A DNA stretch of 64,000 nucleotides from Halobacillus litoralis (GCF_020171725.1 NZ_JAIVAJ010000001.1:682001-746000), one strand, 5' to 3'; shown: positions 7,950 through 15,927, counted from the first letter of the stretch. A program made the numbers and translations. Notes: generated by a model not told the origin, from the letters alone.

Positions 7950-8483
7950 TCAAGAAAATTGTTGAAGAAGGTGGTCGATGTTCTCCCATCCAAAGGCCGT
8001 TTCTTCGTACGTTCCTTCACCAATCGTGACCTTCTCCGCTTCGATCGGGTCAGCGCCGAACTTCGTATAGAAACGATTGGAAGGGTTCTTCGTCAGTACC
8101 CAGACCAACAGCGACTTGTACCCTTCCCGCTTCATGCCCTCGGCGAATGCTTGCAGCAGCATACGGCCATAGCCCTGCTGCTTGTATTGTTCAAGAAGAT
8201 AAATGGCATAAATCTCACCATCGTACCCGTAACTTTTCGTCCTCTCTTTTCCACCAGAGACGAAACCGACGAGTTCCCCTTCATCACTTTCCACTACATA
8301 AGCAAGTTGACCATTCACTCTCTGCCTCAATACGGTTTCCCAAAGCACAATTCTATTCTCAACGGTACTGTTACTCACGTCCCGTTCATCCAAAAGATCT
8401 TGATATGTAGACTTCCAGCTGCTCACGTGAATCTGTGCAATTTTTTCAGCATCTTCTAATCGGGCCTCTCTGACTTTGGGCAT
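7950..8483 (-). CDS. GNAT family N-acetyltransferase
   Basis: A 177-residue acetyl-CoA-dependent acetyltransferase. Residues ~60-75 hold the strand VGFVSGG, ~90-110 the motif A pyrophosphate loop as EQYKQQGYGRMLLQAF (Q-x-x-G-x-G-like), and the end LTKNPSNRFYTKFGAD is motif B with the usual Tyr. The N-terminus REARLEDAEKIAQIHVSSW is typical for the family. SD AAGGGAGAT before the ATG. Substrate unknown. Converges with the cation transporter. Confidence 0.8.
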   Translation of the reverse strand: MPKVREARLEDAEKIAQIHVSSWKSTYQDLLDERDVSNSTVENRIVLWETVLRQRVNGQLAYVVESDEGELVGFVSGGKERTKSYGYDGEIYAIYLLEQYKQQGYGRMLLQAFAEGMKREGYKSLLVWVLTKNPSNRFYTKFGADPIEAEKVTIGEGTYEETAFGWENIDHLLQQFS

Positions 8484-8601
8484 CTTACATCTCCCTTTCT
8501 GATTCTTCTGTCATTTCCATTTTACCAGATAATCCTCCTTTCAGGGGAAGTTGTTGCCTTGCTCATACTCAAACCCCAGAAGTTCTTGTACCTCTAATAT
8601 A

Positions 8602-8630
8602 AATAAAACACCCCTCTATTCAGAGGAGTG
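8602..8630 (-). terminator. Terminator of the Gly/Pro-rich protein gene
   Basis: On the minus strand CACtCCTCT pairs with AGAGGgGTG around a 4-nt loop, followed by TTTTATTT. Confidence 0.75.
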
Positions 8631-8640
8631 CATCGGTTGG

Positions 8641-9051
8641 TTATTGGCATTGGAATCTTGAGATCTGATTCGTATCCAGTCCGGTATAAACCCAAGTCTG
8701 GCGTCTTCTCATCCAGCGAAATCCAGCGACAGATGTTCGCCCGATGAAAGTCGGATAAAACCAGAAAGAACGTCCATCATTCAGTCGGACCCACGTATAT
8801 CGATAGAGGCACCCTCTAAACGATCCAGGATCAACCGCGTATAGACTCGGTCCTTGAGCTCCCTGTGGTGGATTAGGTGGCGGGGGAGGGAGTTGGCCGC
8901 CTTGGCCTCCTCCGCCAAATGGTGGTCCTGGTGGTTGGTTCGGTCCAAAAGGCCCACCGCCGGGACCGCCTGGGCCTCCTGGGAAGAACCCGCCCTGTCC
9001 TGGTCCAAATTGACCGAAGAACGGGCCGAATGGGGATTGTTGTCGGTACAT
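8641..9051 (-). CDS. Gly/Pro-rich low-complexity protein with conserved C-terminal domain
   Basis: A 136-residue protein beginning MYRQQSPFGPFF. Residues ~5-70 are a Gly/Pro/Phe low-complexity region with GGPGG and PPPPPNPP runs; residues ~75-136 form a compact Trp/Arg/Tyr-rich domain (WVRLNDGRSFWFYPTFIGRTS, then WMRRRQTWVYTGLD) that looks like a small beta fold. Such two-part proteins recur in spore-forming Bacillaceae and may be spore surface or envelope components; that is inference. I set the start at the ATG at 9051 (SD AAAGGA 10 nt upstream) rather than 20 codons earlier. No signal peptide. Not recognised further. Confidence 0.6.
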   Translation of the reverse strand: MYRQQSPFGPFFGQFGPGQGGFFPGGPGGPGGGPFGPNQPPGPPFGGGGQGGQLPPPPPNPPQGAQGPSLYAVDPGSFRGCLYRYTWVRLNDGRSFWFYPTFIGRTSVAGFRWMRRRQTWVYTGLDTNQISRFQCQ

Positions 9052-9117
9052 AGAGATCCAATCCTTTCTCATCTCGGAATTGTCTCTATACGATATGCAG
9101 AACCTGGGCACGCGTGA

Positions 9118-9411
9118 TTACATCGTTAGAAGAAAAACGGAGAGCACAGCTCCAGCTACGACCACTATAATATGAACGTTGAGTAATGCCAGTAGTACCC
9201 CGACAAGGCCCGCAATGACACCAACTTGTGGGGCATCCGGTTGTACGGTGAGGATACCAGGGAAAATGAGAGCTCCCAGCGCAGCATAAGGAATTGCATT
9301 CAGCCAGCGGTCTATCCATTTCGGGAACGAAACCTTCCCTACTATAAAAGCAGGTAGTAACCGTGGAATGGCGGTCACTATGGCCATCCCGATGATCATC
9401 CATATAATCAT
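9118..9411 (-). CDS. azlD: AzlD branched-chain amino acid exporter small subunit
   Basis: A 97-residue membrane protein with four hydrophobic segments, motif TAIPRLLPAFIV near the N-terminus and WLNAIPYAALGALIFP in the middle, both diagnostic of AzlD. It partners AzlC to export branched-chain amino acids or analogues. Its ATG overlaps the azlC TGA (ATGA), so translation should be coupled. Since azlC carries an in-frame stop upstream, translation and polarity effects on azlD are possible. Confidence 0.85.
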   Translation of the reverse strand: MIIWMIIGMAIVTAIPRLLPAFIVGKVSFPKWIDRWLNAIPYAALGALIFPGILTVQPDAPQVGVIAGLVGVLLALLNVHIIVVVAGAVLSVFLLTM

Positions 9412-10142
9412 GACTCTTCCTCCTCATCCTCCAGCAGCCAAATTCCACCGGCTCCCCCTATTAGTGTTCCCACCACGATGGCCCAGCCCTGATTCATTCC
9501 GAATCTTTGGCATACATAGTTGACTCCCATCGCCAAGAGCGCAACCCATAAAATTCTCATATTACTCCTGACAGATGGAACCAGTAACCCGATGAACATG
9601 GCGTAAAGCGCAACTCCCATACTCTCACTCAAACGATCAGGCATGACATCCCCGAGGACGCCTCCTTACAGGGACCCACCTACCCACGACATATAAGCCG
9701 TAAAAATAAGGGACGCATAAAAGTAGGCAGCATACTCCTCCCTCGCTTCTTTCTTGTAGAGAGCAGAAACCGTAAACGTTTCATCCGTCAATCCAAGGGT
9801 CAGCGGGAGCTTGGCCTTCAGCGCCATCTGCTTCAGACGATTGACAAAAGATAGACTCATGACAAAATGTCTGAAATTCAATACGAATGTGGCAATGATG
9901 ATTTCAAATGCTCCAGTGCCAGCAGCGATCATACTGACAGCAAGAAACTGGGCAGCACCAGCAAAAACAAGCACGCTCATCATCGTAATTTCAACATTGT
10001 TCATCCCTGTCTGACTCGCTAACACACCATATGTAAGAGCAACCGGAAGGTAACCGAGCATAATAGGTGAGCCTGCTAGGAATCCCCGCCTAACCATATC
10101 TGCTCTCCCAGAGCGCTCCGGCTGTGCGACTTGCGTTCTCAA
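9408..10142 (-). pseudogene. azlC: azlC interrupted by an in-frame TAA
   Basis: Large subunit of the AzlCD branched-chain amino acid exporter. TTG start with SD GGGAGGAG. The frame runs 158 codons to WVGGSL, meets TAA at 9666-9668, then continues in the same frame GGVLGDVMPDRL to a normal AzlC C-terminus (another 85 codons), ending in ATGA overlap with azlD. Homologues have a hydrophobic residue at this point, so one TTA to TAA change explains the break; no frameshift is needed. The stop creates TAAGGAGG, an SD-like sequence 16 nt before an in-frame ATG at 9644, so restart as a split protein is conceivable. Nonsense mutation, sequencing error or split gene cannot be told apart here. Confidence 0.75.
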
Positions 10143-10238
10143 TTTCGGTCTCCTCCCTTTTTTCTAAATTGTCATTATTATACACAATCCTTTTTCAAGT
10201 TTGGAAGGATTTTCTCTAATCTTTCCCTTCAGAAGTTG

Positions 10239-10267
10239 TTGACAGCACATCCCGATTCATTTACTAT
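10239..10267 (+). promoter_or_regulatory. Sigma-A promoter of the T-box transcript
   Basis: TTGACA at 10239-10244 and TACTAT at 10262-10267 with a 17-bp spacer. The start near 10274 gives a ~270 nt leader containing the T-box. Confidence 0.8.
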
Positions 10268-10273
10268 GTAAAT

Positions 10274-10517
10274 ACACTTCATCACTTAAAAGCGTTTAAG
10301 TAAAAAAGATATATTCTTGTATCATGAATTCCGAAGTAGATCGTAATCGGGCAGCTCACAGAAACTGAGTGGTTGATGAAAACTCAGGTCCCTTACAGTT
10401 TGAATTACAGAATTCCTTTCAAAATGATACAACCAATCGAGAGGGCAGACATTTCTGCCAATCAGGGTGGTACCGCGGAGATCAGCTTCGTCCCTAGCTT
10501 TAGGGGGCGGAGTTTTA
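10274..10517 (+). ncRNA. T-box riboswitch, tyrosine specifier
   Basis: The conserved T-box GGGTGGTACCGCG is at 10465-10477, followed by a terminator (CTTCGTCCCT pairing with AGGGGGCGGAG, then TTTTATTT, 10486-10517). In stem I, GAATTC at 10326-10331 pairs with GAATTC at 10410-10415; the internal loop between has the S-turn-like AGTA on the 5' side and GAATTACA on the 3' side. The codon directly before the closing A is TAC (10406-10408), i.e. Tyr. The variable T-box base U (TGGT) fits the A discriminator of tRNA-Tyr. Uncharged tRNA-Tyr should favour the antiterminator and read-through into the transporter gene. Confidence 0.88.
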
Positions 10518-10539
10518 TTTATGTTCAAAAAAGGGGGAA

Positions 10540-11955
10540 ATGGTTATGTTTCATTTAAGACCTAAGTCATTACCAAGCTTGGCAGAATCTATTCTACTGA
10601 TCCTGCTATCAATCGGAATCATCAGTTATTTCATCATTTTCGTACAGGGGCCTGCTCCTCATGTACCCATACTACTCGCCATTCTCATTATGATGACATA
10701 TGGCTTCCTTAAAAAGATGTCCTTTAAAGAACTTCAGGACGGAATGATTCAAGGTGCCCAAACCGGAATGGGGGCAGTGCTTCTTTTCTTCCTTATTGGC
10801 ATCTTAATTTCAAGCTGGATGGCAAGCGGTACGATTCCTGCGCTGATGGATGTCGCGTTCACGCTCGCAGGTGGACCTTGGTTCCTAGCGATTGTCTTTG
10901 CTGTTACTGCGATTGTAGGTGTCGCGATGGGAAGTTCCTTCACGACAGCTGCAACGGTCGGCGTCGCATTTATGGGTGTTGCCCAATCGATGGATTTATC
11001 CCTTGCGATGACAGCTGGAGCCGTCGTCTCCGGTGCTTTCTTTGGTGATAAAATGTCTCCACTGTCCGACACGACAAACCTCGCTTCCACGGTCGTGAAA
11101 GTGGATTTATTCGATCACATTAAAAACATGGCTTGGACAACTGTTCCTGCTTTCATTCTATCGTTTGTCCTTTTCATTCTGCTTTCCCCACAATCCCAAG
11201 GGGGAGAGGAACAGCTGGCAGGATTTCAGGCCGGACTTGCTGAAACATCCTTGATGCACTGGACTTCTTGGATTCCACTCGTTGTCCTGATAGCCTTCAC
11301 TGCAACAAAAAGACCTGCCTTTATGGCCTTAGCAGCAAGCAGTATCACAGCGACATTGATTGCCGGGTTCCGTGGTGTCATGGAGTGGTCCGCTCTATGG
11401 TCGACATGGTTTGACGGATACACGGCCAATACGAGCAATGATGCGGTCAACAGTCTACTATCCAGAGGCGGAATGAACGGAATGCTGTTTACCGTGTCCC
11501 TTGTCATCTTAGCCCTTGCACTCGGAGGTCTATATTTTAAAACAGGTGTCATTCCCGCCATTCTGGAAAGTGTCCAGAATGGATTACAGACAGCGCGCTC
11601 TGTGACGCTCTCCACCGCCTTCACAGCGATCGGGATCAACTTAGCGATCGGAGAGCAGTACCTCTCCATCCTATTGACAGGTGAAGCGTACCAGGATGCT
11701 TATGAAAAAGCAGGGCTTGCGAGAAAGAATCTGTCTCGTACCCTTGAAGACGCAGGAACCGTCATCAACCCACTTGTACCGTGGAGTGTGTGTGGTGTAT
11801 TCCTGGCAGATGTGCTCGGCGTTCCCGTTCTCACATACCTGCCATTCGCCTTCTTCTGTCTGCTGTCACCAATACTAACGATCCTGTTCGGATTGACCGG
11901 AAAGACATTGACCAAAAAACCGGTCGAGCAGACGAAAGTAGCCCGGTCATCCTAA
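10540..11955 (+). CDS. nhaC: NhaC-family transporter, predicted tyrosine uptake
   Basis: Membrane protein of 471 residues with about 11-12 hydrophobic segments. The NhaC core is plain: GMGAVLLFFLIGILISSWM, GSSFTTAATVGVAFMG, and VSGAFFGDKMSPLSDTTNLAS near residues 160-185. The family contains Na+/H+ antiporters and substrate/Na+ carriers such as malate-lactate MleN. Because the gene is read through a T-box with a Tyr specifier, I infer it imports tyrosine, as proposed for T-box-controlled YheL-type proteins. SD AAGGGGGAA precedes two possible ATGs (10540, 10546). Followed by a terminator. Confidence 0.85.
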   Translation: MVMFHLRPKSLPSLAESILLILLSIGIISYFIIFVQGPAPHVPILLAILIMMTYGFLKKMSFKELQDGMIQGAQTGMGAVLLFFLIGILISSWMASGTIPALMDVAFTLAGGPWFLAIVFAVTAIVGVAMGSSFTTAATVGVAFMGVAQSMDLSLAMTAGAVVSGAFFGDKMSPLSDTTNLASTVVKVDLFDHIKNMAWTTVPAFILSFVLFILLSPQSQGGEEQLAGFQAGLAETSLMHWTSWIPLVVLIAFTATKRPAFMALAASSITATLIAGFRGVMEWSALWSTWFDGYTANTSNDAVNSLLSRGGMNGMLFTVSLVILALALGGLYFKTGVIPAILESVQNGLQTARSVTLSTAFTAIGINLAIGEQYLSILLTGEAYQDAYEKAGLARKNLSRTLEDAGTVINPLVPWSVCGVFLADVLGVPVLTYLPFAFFCLLSPILTILFGLTGKTLTKKPVEQTKVARSS

Positions 11956-11996
11956 CTCTCAACTACCTTTAGGTACACAAGTGTTCCAACCTACAA

Positions 11997-12034
11997 TAAC
12001 CCGGTCGTTGCATGAATGCAGCGGCCGGGTTTTA
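11997..12034 (+). terminator. Terminator of the NhaC-family gene
   Basis: AACCCGG..CG pairs with CG..CCGGGTT, with an inner TGCAT/ATGCA pair, then TTTTAT. Confidence 0.8.
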
Positions 12035-12091
12035 TGCTGTGAACCACCTAAGCCATTCGATATCAAAACCTTTTAAGCCGAAAAGTATAGA

Positions 12092-12126
12092 ACCTGCCTG
12101 AACATCCAAACTATAGACAGGTAGGT
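12092..12126 (+). promoter_or_regulatory. Inverted repeat overlapping the SD of the hydrolase gene
   Basis: ACCTGCCTG (12092-12100) can pair with CAGGTAGGT (12118-12126), with one G-U pair, and the right arm contains the AGGTG ribosome binding site. It could hide the SD in the mRNA or be an operator on DNA. Confidence 0.4.
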
Positions 12127-12133
12127 GAAATCA

Positions 12134-12964
12134 ATGGATAAACATGAACAGCACGACGACCATAATGAGACTTGGCATATGGGGCATGCAGAATCCGAGC
12201 AGGTTCTGGAGGACATCGCCTTTTACCGTACGTTGATTGCCAATGTAGTCTTCATCGGGAAGCCCGATGATGACTGGATTCTCATTGATTGCGGCATTGC
12301 CAATTATGCAAAACGCATTAGAGAAGCAGCTGAAAAAAGGTACGGCGATCGCCCTCCAAAAGCCATCATCCTGACTCATGGCCACTTCGACCATGTCGGG
12401 TCAGCCGATAAGCTCGCAGACTATTGGAAGGTCCCTATTTATGTACACCCTGCTGAAATGGACTATGTAACGGGCAAACGTGATTATCCGGTAGGAGATG
12501 CTACAGTCGGAGGTGGATTGTTTTCCATTCTCTCTCCATTCTTCCCGACAAAGCCTGTGAATCTAAGCCGCTACATTCATCCTATTTCAACTGAAGGCGA
12601 ACTCCCTTTTCTTAAAGGGTGGCGCATTATCCATACGCCTGGACATACACCAGGACACATTTCATTATTTCGCGAGTCGGATCGCATGTTAATTGCCGGC
12701 GACGCCATAATCACGGTGAAGCAGGAATCGAGCATGGCTGTCTTCATCCAGCATCAGCATGTACATGGACCTCCCGCTTACTTTACGCCTGACTGGGAGC
12801 AAGCCGAAGAGTCCGTAAAAAAAATTGCCCACCTACAGCCGAAGGTAGTCGTGACCGGTCATGGTCTGCCTATGGAGGGAGAACTGCTCTCGGAACAGCT
12901 TCAGGAGCTCGCCGCAAACTTTAAGGAGCTTGCTGTACCGAAGCATCAAAACAAGTTGCACTAG
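12134..12964 (+). CDS. Metallo-beta-lactamase-fold hydrolase
   Basis: Cytosolic 276-residue MBL-fold enzyme. The dinuclear zinc motif THGHFDHVGS gives His82, His84, Asp86 and His87; further ligands are in HTPGHTPGH near residue 175, AGDAI near 190 and VTGHG near 245. The glyoxalase II-like layout without a beta-lactamase signal peptide points to a thiolester or lactone hydrolase; substrate unknown. I start at the ATG at 12134 (AGGTG SD) rather than at the GTG inside the SD. The TAG stop shares the palindrome CTAG with the stop codon of the convergent gene, so the two coding regions overlap by 4 bp and no terminator lies between them. Confidence 0.82.
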   Translation: MDKHEQHDDHNETWHMGHAESEQVLEDIAFYRTLIANVVFIGKPDDDWILIDCGIANYAKRIREAAEKRYGDRPPKAIILTHGHFDHVGSADKLADYWKVPIYVHPAEMDYVTGKRDYPVGDATVGGGLFSILSPFFPTKPVNLSRYIHPISTEGELPFLKGWRIIHTPGHTPGHISLFRESDRMLIAGDAIITVKQESSMAVFIQHQHVHGPPAYFTPDWEQAEESVKKIAHLQPKVVVTGHGLPMEGELLSEQLQELAANFKELAVPKHQNKLH

Positions 12965-13722
12965 AGCAGGGACCTTAATTTTCGCAAGCCTTCAAGGAGA
13001 CGAGGGCTGGGTCTGCAGTACAGAGATTCCTCGAGAACGTGAATCCGGTCGTGTTGAACTGCAGGAAGCTCCGCCCAGCCAGGGCGCTTCCTTACATGGT
13101 CCGGATTCATCTTCTCTTCTTTCACCCCCACCCAAACCATACAAATATGATCAGGGTTCCGACGCTTCACCTCTTCCCAATCCGTTTGAACGTTCGCTTC
13201 CTCATGGTCTTCAAATACATTATATCCACCCGCAGCCTCGCTGATTTCAGTCAGCCAGTTCGTCCTTCCCGGGGTGAAAATCGGCTTCGGCCACCATTCC
13301 CAGTACAAGGAGGGGCCCCTTGATGAGTGATCCGTTTGCGTCCGGTACTTCTTGAGCTCCTTAAGGAAACCCTCCGCTTTCTTTTTTCCCAATCCTTCAA
13401 ACCCTAAAGCTTCTCCTACCCTCTCTAGATCCTTCGCTATATCTTCTAAAGAGGATGGGTTCAAAATGATATAAGGCAGTCCACGCTGCTCCAAACCCTC
13501 GATGTTCTTTTCCATCCCCGGGACCGATAAGGAAGCGAGAACGAGATCCGGCTTCAGTTCCTCCACTTTATCCATATCAATAGACAGATCCGGCCCTACC
13601 TTTGGAAGGCTGTTCACCTCTACTGGAAAATCAGAATAATTGTCGACACCAACCAACAAGCCGGTCTTCCCTAAGTAAGCGACAATTTCAGTATTGCTCG
13701 GACAAATCGACACGATTCTCAC
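12961..13722 (-). CDS. Cobalamin-binding-like (BtuF/TroA fold) protein, cytosolic
   Basis: A 253-residue protein with the helical-backbone substrate-binding fold: RIVSICPSNTEIVAYLG at the N-terminus, GVDNYSDFP, and DLVLASLSVPG, all typical of BtuF-like cobalamin/iron-complex binding proteins. It has no signal peptide or lipobox, so it is not an ABC-transporter binding lipoprotein; free-standing cytosolic versions occur in Bacillaceae with unknown role. The GTG at 13722 is preferred (GGGGG 7 nt upstream) over a GTG two codons earlier. Convergent with the MBL hydrolase, sharing CTAG at the stops. Confidence 0.8.
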   Translation of the reverse strand: MRIVSICPSNTEIVAYLGKTGLLVGVDNYSDFPVEVNSLPKVGPDLSIDMDKVEELKPDLVLASLSVPGMEKNIEGLEQRGLPYIILNPSSLEDIAKDLERVGEALGFEGLGKKKAEGFLKELKKYRTQTDHSSRGPSLYWEWWPKPIFTPGRTNWLTEISEAAGGYNVFEDHEEANVQTDWEEVKRRNPDHICMVWVGVKEEKMNPDHVRKRPGWAELPAVQHDRIHVLEESLYCRPSPRLLEGLRKLRSLL

Positions 13723-13808
13723 CTTCACACCCCCTTTTTCAGAATAATCGGATGTTTCATTTTCCTCTATTATAGCTTATATTTGTAGTAAGGAAAAAAG
13801 GAGAGGAG

Positions 13809-14669
13809 ATGAGTTCGGTGAGTGCCACTCTGCTGGATACATCAAAAGGAATCGTTGAATTTTCGTACAAAGGAATCGGTCCAACGATATTGTTATTAAA
13901 AGGCGGTCATTCAACGCGTGAGACCGATTTATCTCACAGCAGCTTAATCTATGAGGGGTATTCACTTCTATCGATCTCAAGGCCTGGCTATGATTGCACA
14001 GATTTATCTACCGGAGCTACTCCTTCAGAATTTTCTAATTCCATTATAGAAGTGCTCGATCATTTAAGTATTGAAAGCGTCCGTGTCATTGCTGTTTCTG
14101 ATGCCGGACCACTAGGCATTTCTTTAGCTGCTCACTATCCAGATAGAGTCGAAAAGCTGATGATGGAAGCGGCGGTCGTATCCTCCTGGGATGAGCAGAA
14201 GACAAGCACGTCCAGCTTCCTTCATACCTTTGCAAAGGAAAGGTCCTGGGGAGGCATTCATACGATGCTAAAGGTGTTCCCAGACTTCGTGATGAAGCAG
14301 GTCTTAAAAGAGTTAACGACCGAGAACGTCGAGGACTACTTGAACGAACTTTCACCAAATGATCGTCGTTTTATCTATGACATGATCCTCACATTGAATT
14401 CCAGCCGACCATCTTATCGAGACCTTTCCTACACGGTTTCAGACCTTTCGAAGATCAAGGTTCCCGTGCTTGGAATGTACGCTCAAAAAGATAAATGGAT
14501 CTCCTATACGAATGCACTTCTATTGAAATCGAAAGTTCCACACTCCGAGATCTACGAGTCACACGCAGATAGTCATTTGATTTGGATTGGGAAAGACGCA
14601 CAGGAATTATGGAACAAGCGCTTGAATTTTCTGGCGCAACCAACAAAGGAGGAGGCTCGTCATGGATGA
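13809..14669 (+). CDS. Alpha/beta hydrolase
   Basis: A 286-residue alpha/beta-hydrolase. The oxyanion stretch is LLLKGGHST at 28-36, the nucleophile elbow reads VIAVSDAGPLG with Ser97, the acid is likely the Asp in YAQKDKWI near 225, and the His lies in ESHADSHLIWIG near 263. The elbow is A-x-S-x-A instead of G-x-S-x-G, which occurs in some esterases but may weaken activity. The stop overlaps the start of the next gene by 8 bp and the two are very probably an operon. SD GGAGAGGAG. Substrate unknown. Confidence 0.8.
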   Translation: MSSVSATLLDTSKGIVEFSYKGIGPTILLLKGGHSTRETDLSHSSLIYEGYSLLSISRPGYDCTDLSTGATPSEFSNSIIEVLDHLSIESVRVIAVSDAGPLGISLAAHYPDRVEKLMMEAAVVSSWDEQKTSTSSFLHTFAKERSWGGIHTMLKVFPDFVMKQVLKELTTENVEDYLNELSPNDRRFIYDMILTLNSSRPSYRDLSYTVSDLSKIKVPVLGMYAQKDKWISYTNALLLKSKVPHSEIYESHADSHLIWIGKDAQELWNKRLNFLAQPTKEEARHG

Positions 14670-15522
14670 TTTGAAATGCACAGAGAAGTTACAGGACTTC
14701 ATACATTTTTATGATCAAGCATCCATCGAACAAGCAGATTTAACACGCCGATTGGAATTATGGATGAATCACTACAACTTCCCACATGTCCCGCCTGGCT
14801 ATAAAAAGTATCAGTTGGCCAGGGAAATACTGGAATACGGTTGGAGTAAGTACCCTTTTGTCTATGACAAAATCAAGTACTTTGAACTTACCCCCTCCTA
14901 CTGGCAACGCCGATTACAAGAAGCGAAAGAAATCTTATCCGTTGATGATCCCGTCGCTATCCACCTCTTATTCTTTGTCGCCGCTTTTGAAACCGACCCA
15001 TTCATTCTGAAAGAAAATGAAGAAAGGTATATGATCTGCTTCCCGACCGAACTTCCCGCTATCGATTTCCGCCTGACGCAGGAGCTCGCACGTACGATCC
15101 ATGCACAGACATCCGGTATGGCACCAAGTCACACGAGAACTCTGGCTCAGCTGATCTTCCAAGAAGGCGTTTCGTTACATACCGCCCATCAGCTGCTTGA
15201 CGAGGAAAAACGAAACGAAGCCTTTCCGTTCTTTCATAACGACGGCTGTACGAGGGAACCGAACCGTATCATCATGAACATCCTCCCTCACTTGAATCGC
15301 CGAGACTACGAAGCCCTCTACTCTTTCACGAATGGAAAAGGGGCCTCCGGTTTTGAAAAGGAAGCCAATTATACAGGTTGGAACCTTGTACAATATTTAC
15401 TGGACCAAGGCGTCCCGTTGAATGAATTAGTAAGTATCCAGGCTGAGGATGTCGACGTTTTCGTTGAACGTACTTTATACTCGATTTTAAACAGCGCTTA
15501 CACCCCACAGCCTCAAGAGTAA
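14662..15522 (+). CDS. Unknown protein, possible degenerate DUF2268 (YjaZ-like)
   Basis: A 286-residue soluble protein translated from an SD (AAAGGAGGAGG) inside the preceding hydrolase gene, with which it overlaps. No signal peptide or membrane segment. The middle region, ICFPTELPAIDFR followed by a helix with QELARTIH and, 30 residues on, QEGVSLHTAHQLL, has the spacing of the DUF2268 putative zinc protease (HExxH then EG), but the HExxH histidines are Q and R here. If the resemblance is real the enzyme is inactive; it may also be an unrelated all-helical protein. Function not recognised. Confidence 0.6.
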   Translation: MDDLKCTEKLQDFIHFYDQASIEQADLTRRLELWMNHYNFPHVPPGYKKYQLAREILEYGWSKYPFVYDKIKYFELTPSYWQRRLQEAKEILSVDDPVAIHLLFFVAAFETDPFILKENEERYMICFPTELPAIDFRLTQELARTIHAQTSGMAPSHTRTLAQLIFQEGVSLHTAHQLLDEEKRNEAFPFFHNDGCTREPNRIIMNILPHLNRRDYEALYSFTNGKGASGFEKEANYTGWNLVQYLLDQGVPLNELVSIQAEDVDVFVERTLYSILNSAYTPQPQE

Positions 15523-15579
15523 CAATAGGCATCAATATGAACTTTTTTCACTCAAGGGCTATCATTGATTGGGCCCTTC

Positions 15580-15588
15580 TGTTATACT
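15580..15588 (+). promoter_or_regulatory. Extended -10 promoter of the cold-shock gene
   Basis: TGTTATACT provides TGn-TATACT with no good -35. It yields a ~120 nt untranslated leader, as is usual for cold-shock genes. Confidence 0.5.
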
Positions 15589-15685
15589 AAGGTTAATTAT
15601 TGTTGTTCGATCAGCTTCATGCAAGAGAAGATGTTCGTAAGAAGTCGTCTTGATGGATCTTGAAGAGCAAGAATAGTAATACAAT

Positions 15686-15703
15686 GTGGATTACGTAATC
15701 CAC
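15686..15703 (+). promoter_or_regulatory. Perfect palindrome just before the cold-shock gene SD
   Basis: GTGGATTAC and GTAATCCAC are directly adjacent (18-bp perfect palindrome) and end 3 nt before the SD AGGAGG. In the mRNA it could fold temperature-dependently and influence ribosome access; this fits known cold-shock leaders but is inference. Confidence 0.45.
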
Positions 15704-15720
15704 GCAGGAGGTTCTTTAAC

Positions 15721-15918
15721 ATGGTTGAAGGTACAGTAAAATGGTTTAACGCTGAAAAAGGATTTGGATTTATCGAAGTAGAAGGTCAAGACGACGTCTT
15801 CGTACACTTCTCTGCTATCCAAGAAGAAGGATTCAAGAGCCTTGAAGAAGGTCAAGTTGTAACTTTCGAAATCGAAGAAGGACAACGCGGACCACAAGCA
15901 GCAAACGTTCAAAAATAA
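15721..15918 (+). CDS. Cold-shock protein (CspA/CspB family)
   Basis: A 65-residue single OB-fold nucleic-acid chaperone. RNP1 KGFGFI is at 15-20 and RNP2 VFVHF at 27-31, with the aromatic surface residues Trp8, Phe15-like positions intact. It melts or keeps single-stranded mRNA after temperature downshift and in stationary phase. SD AGGAGG, 9-nt spacer. The long leader with a palindrome before the SD is a family trait. Monocistronic with a strong terminator. Confidence 0.95.
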   Translation: MVEGTVKWFNAEKGFGFIEVEGQDDVFVHFSAIQEEGFKSLEEGQVVTFEIEEGQRGPQAANVQK

Positions 15919-15927
15919 GTTTGCTTG

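Noticed and set aside
9408..9644. Separate small gene for the C-terminal AzlC half
   Set aside because: It is in the same frame as the upstream half across a single TAA, so one interrupted gene is the simpler reading.
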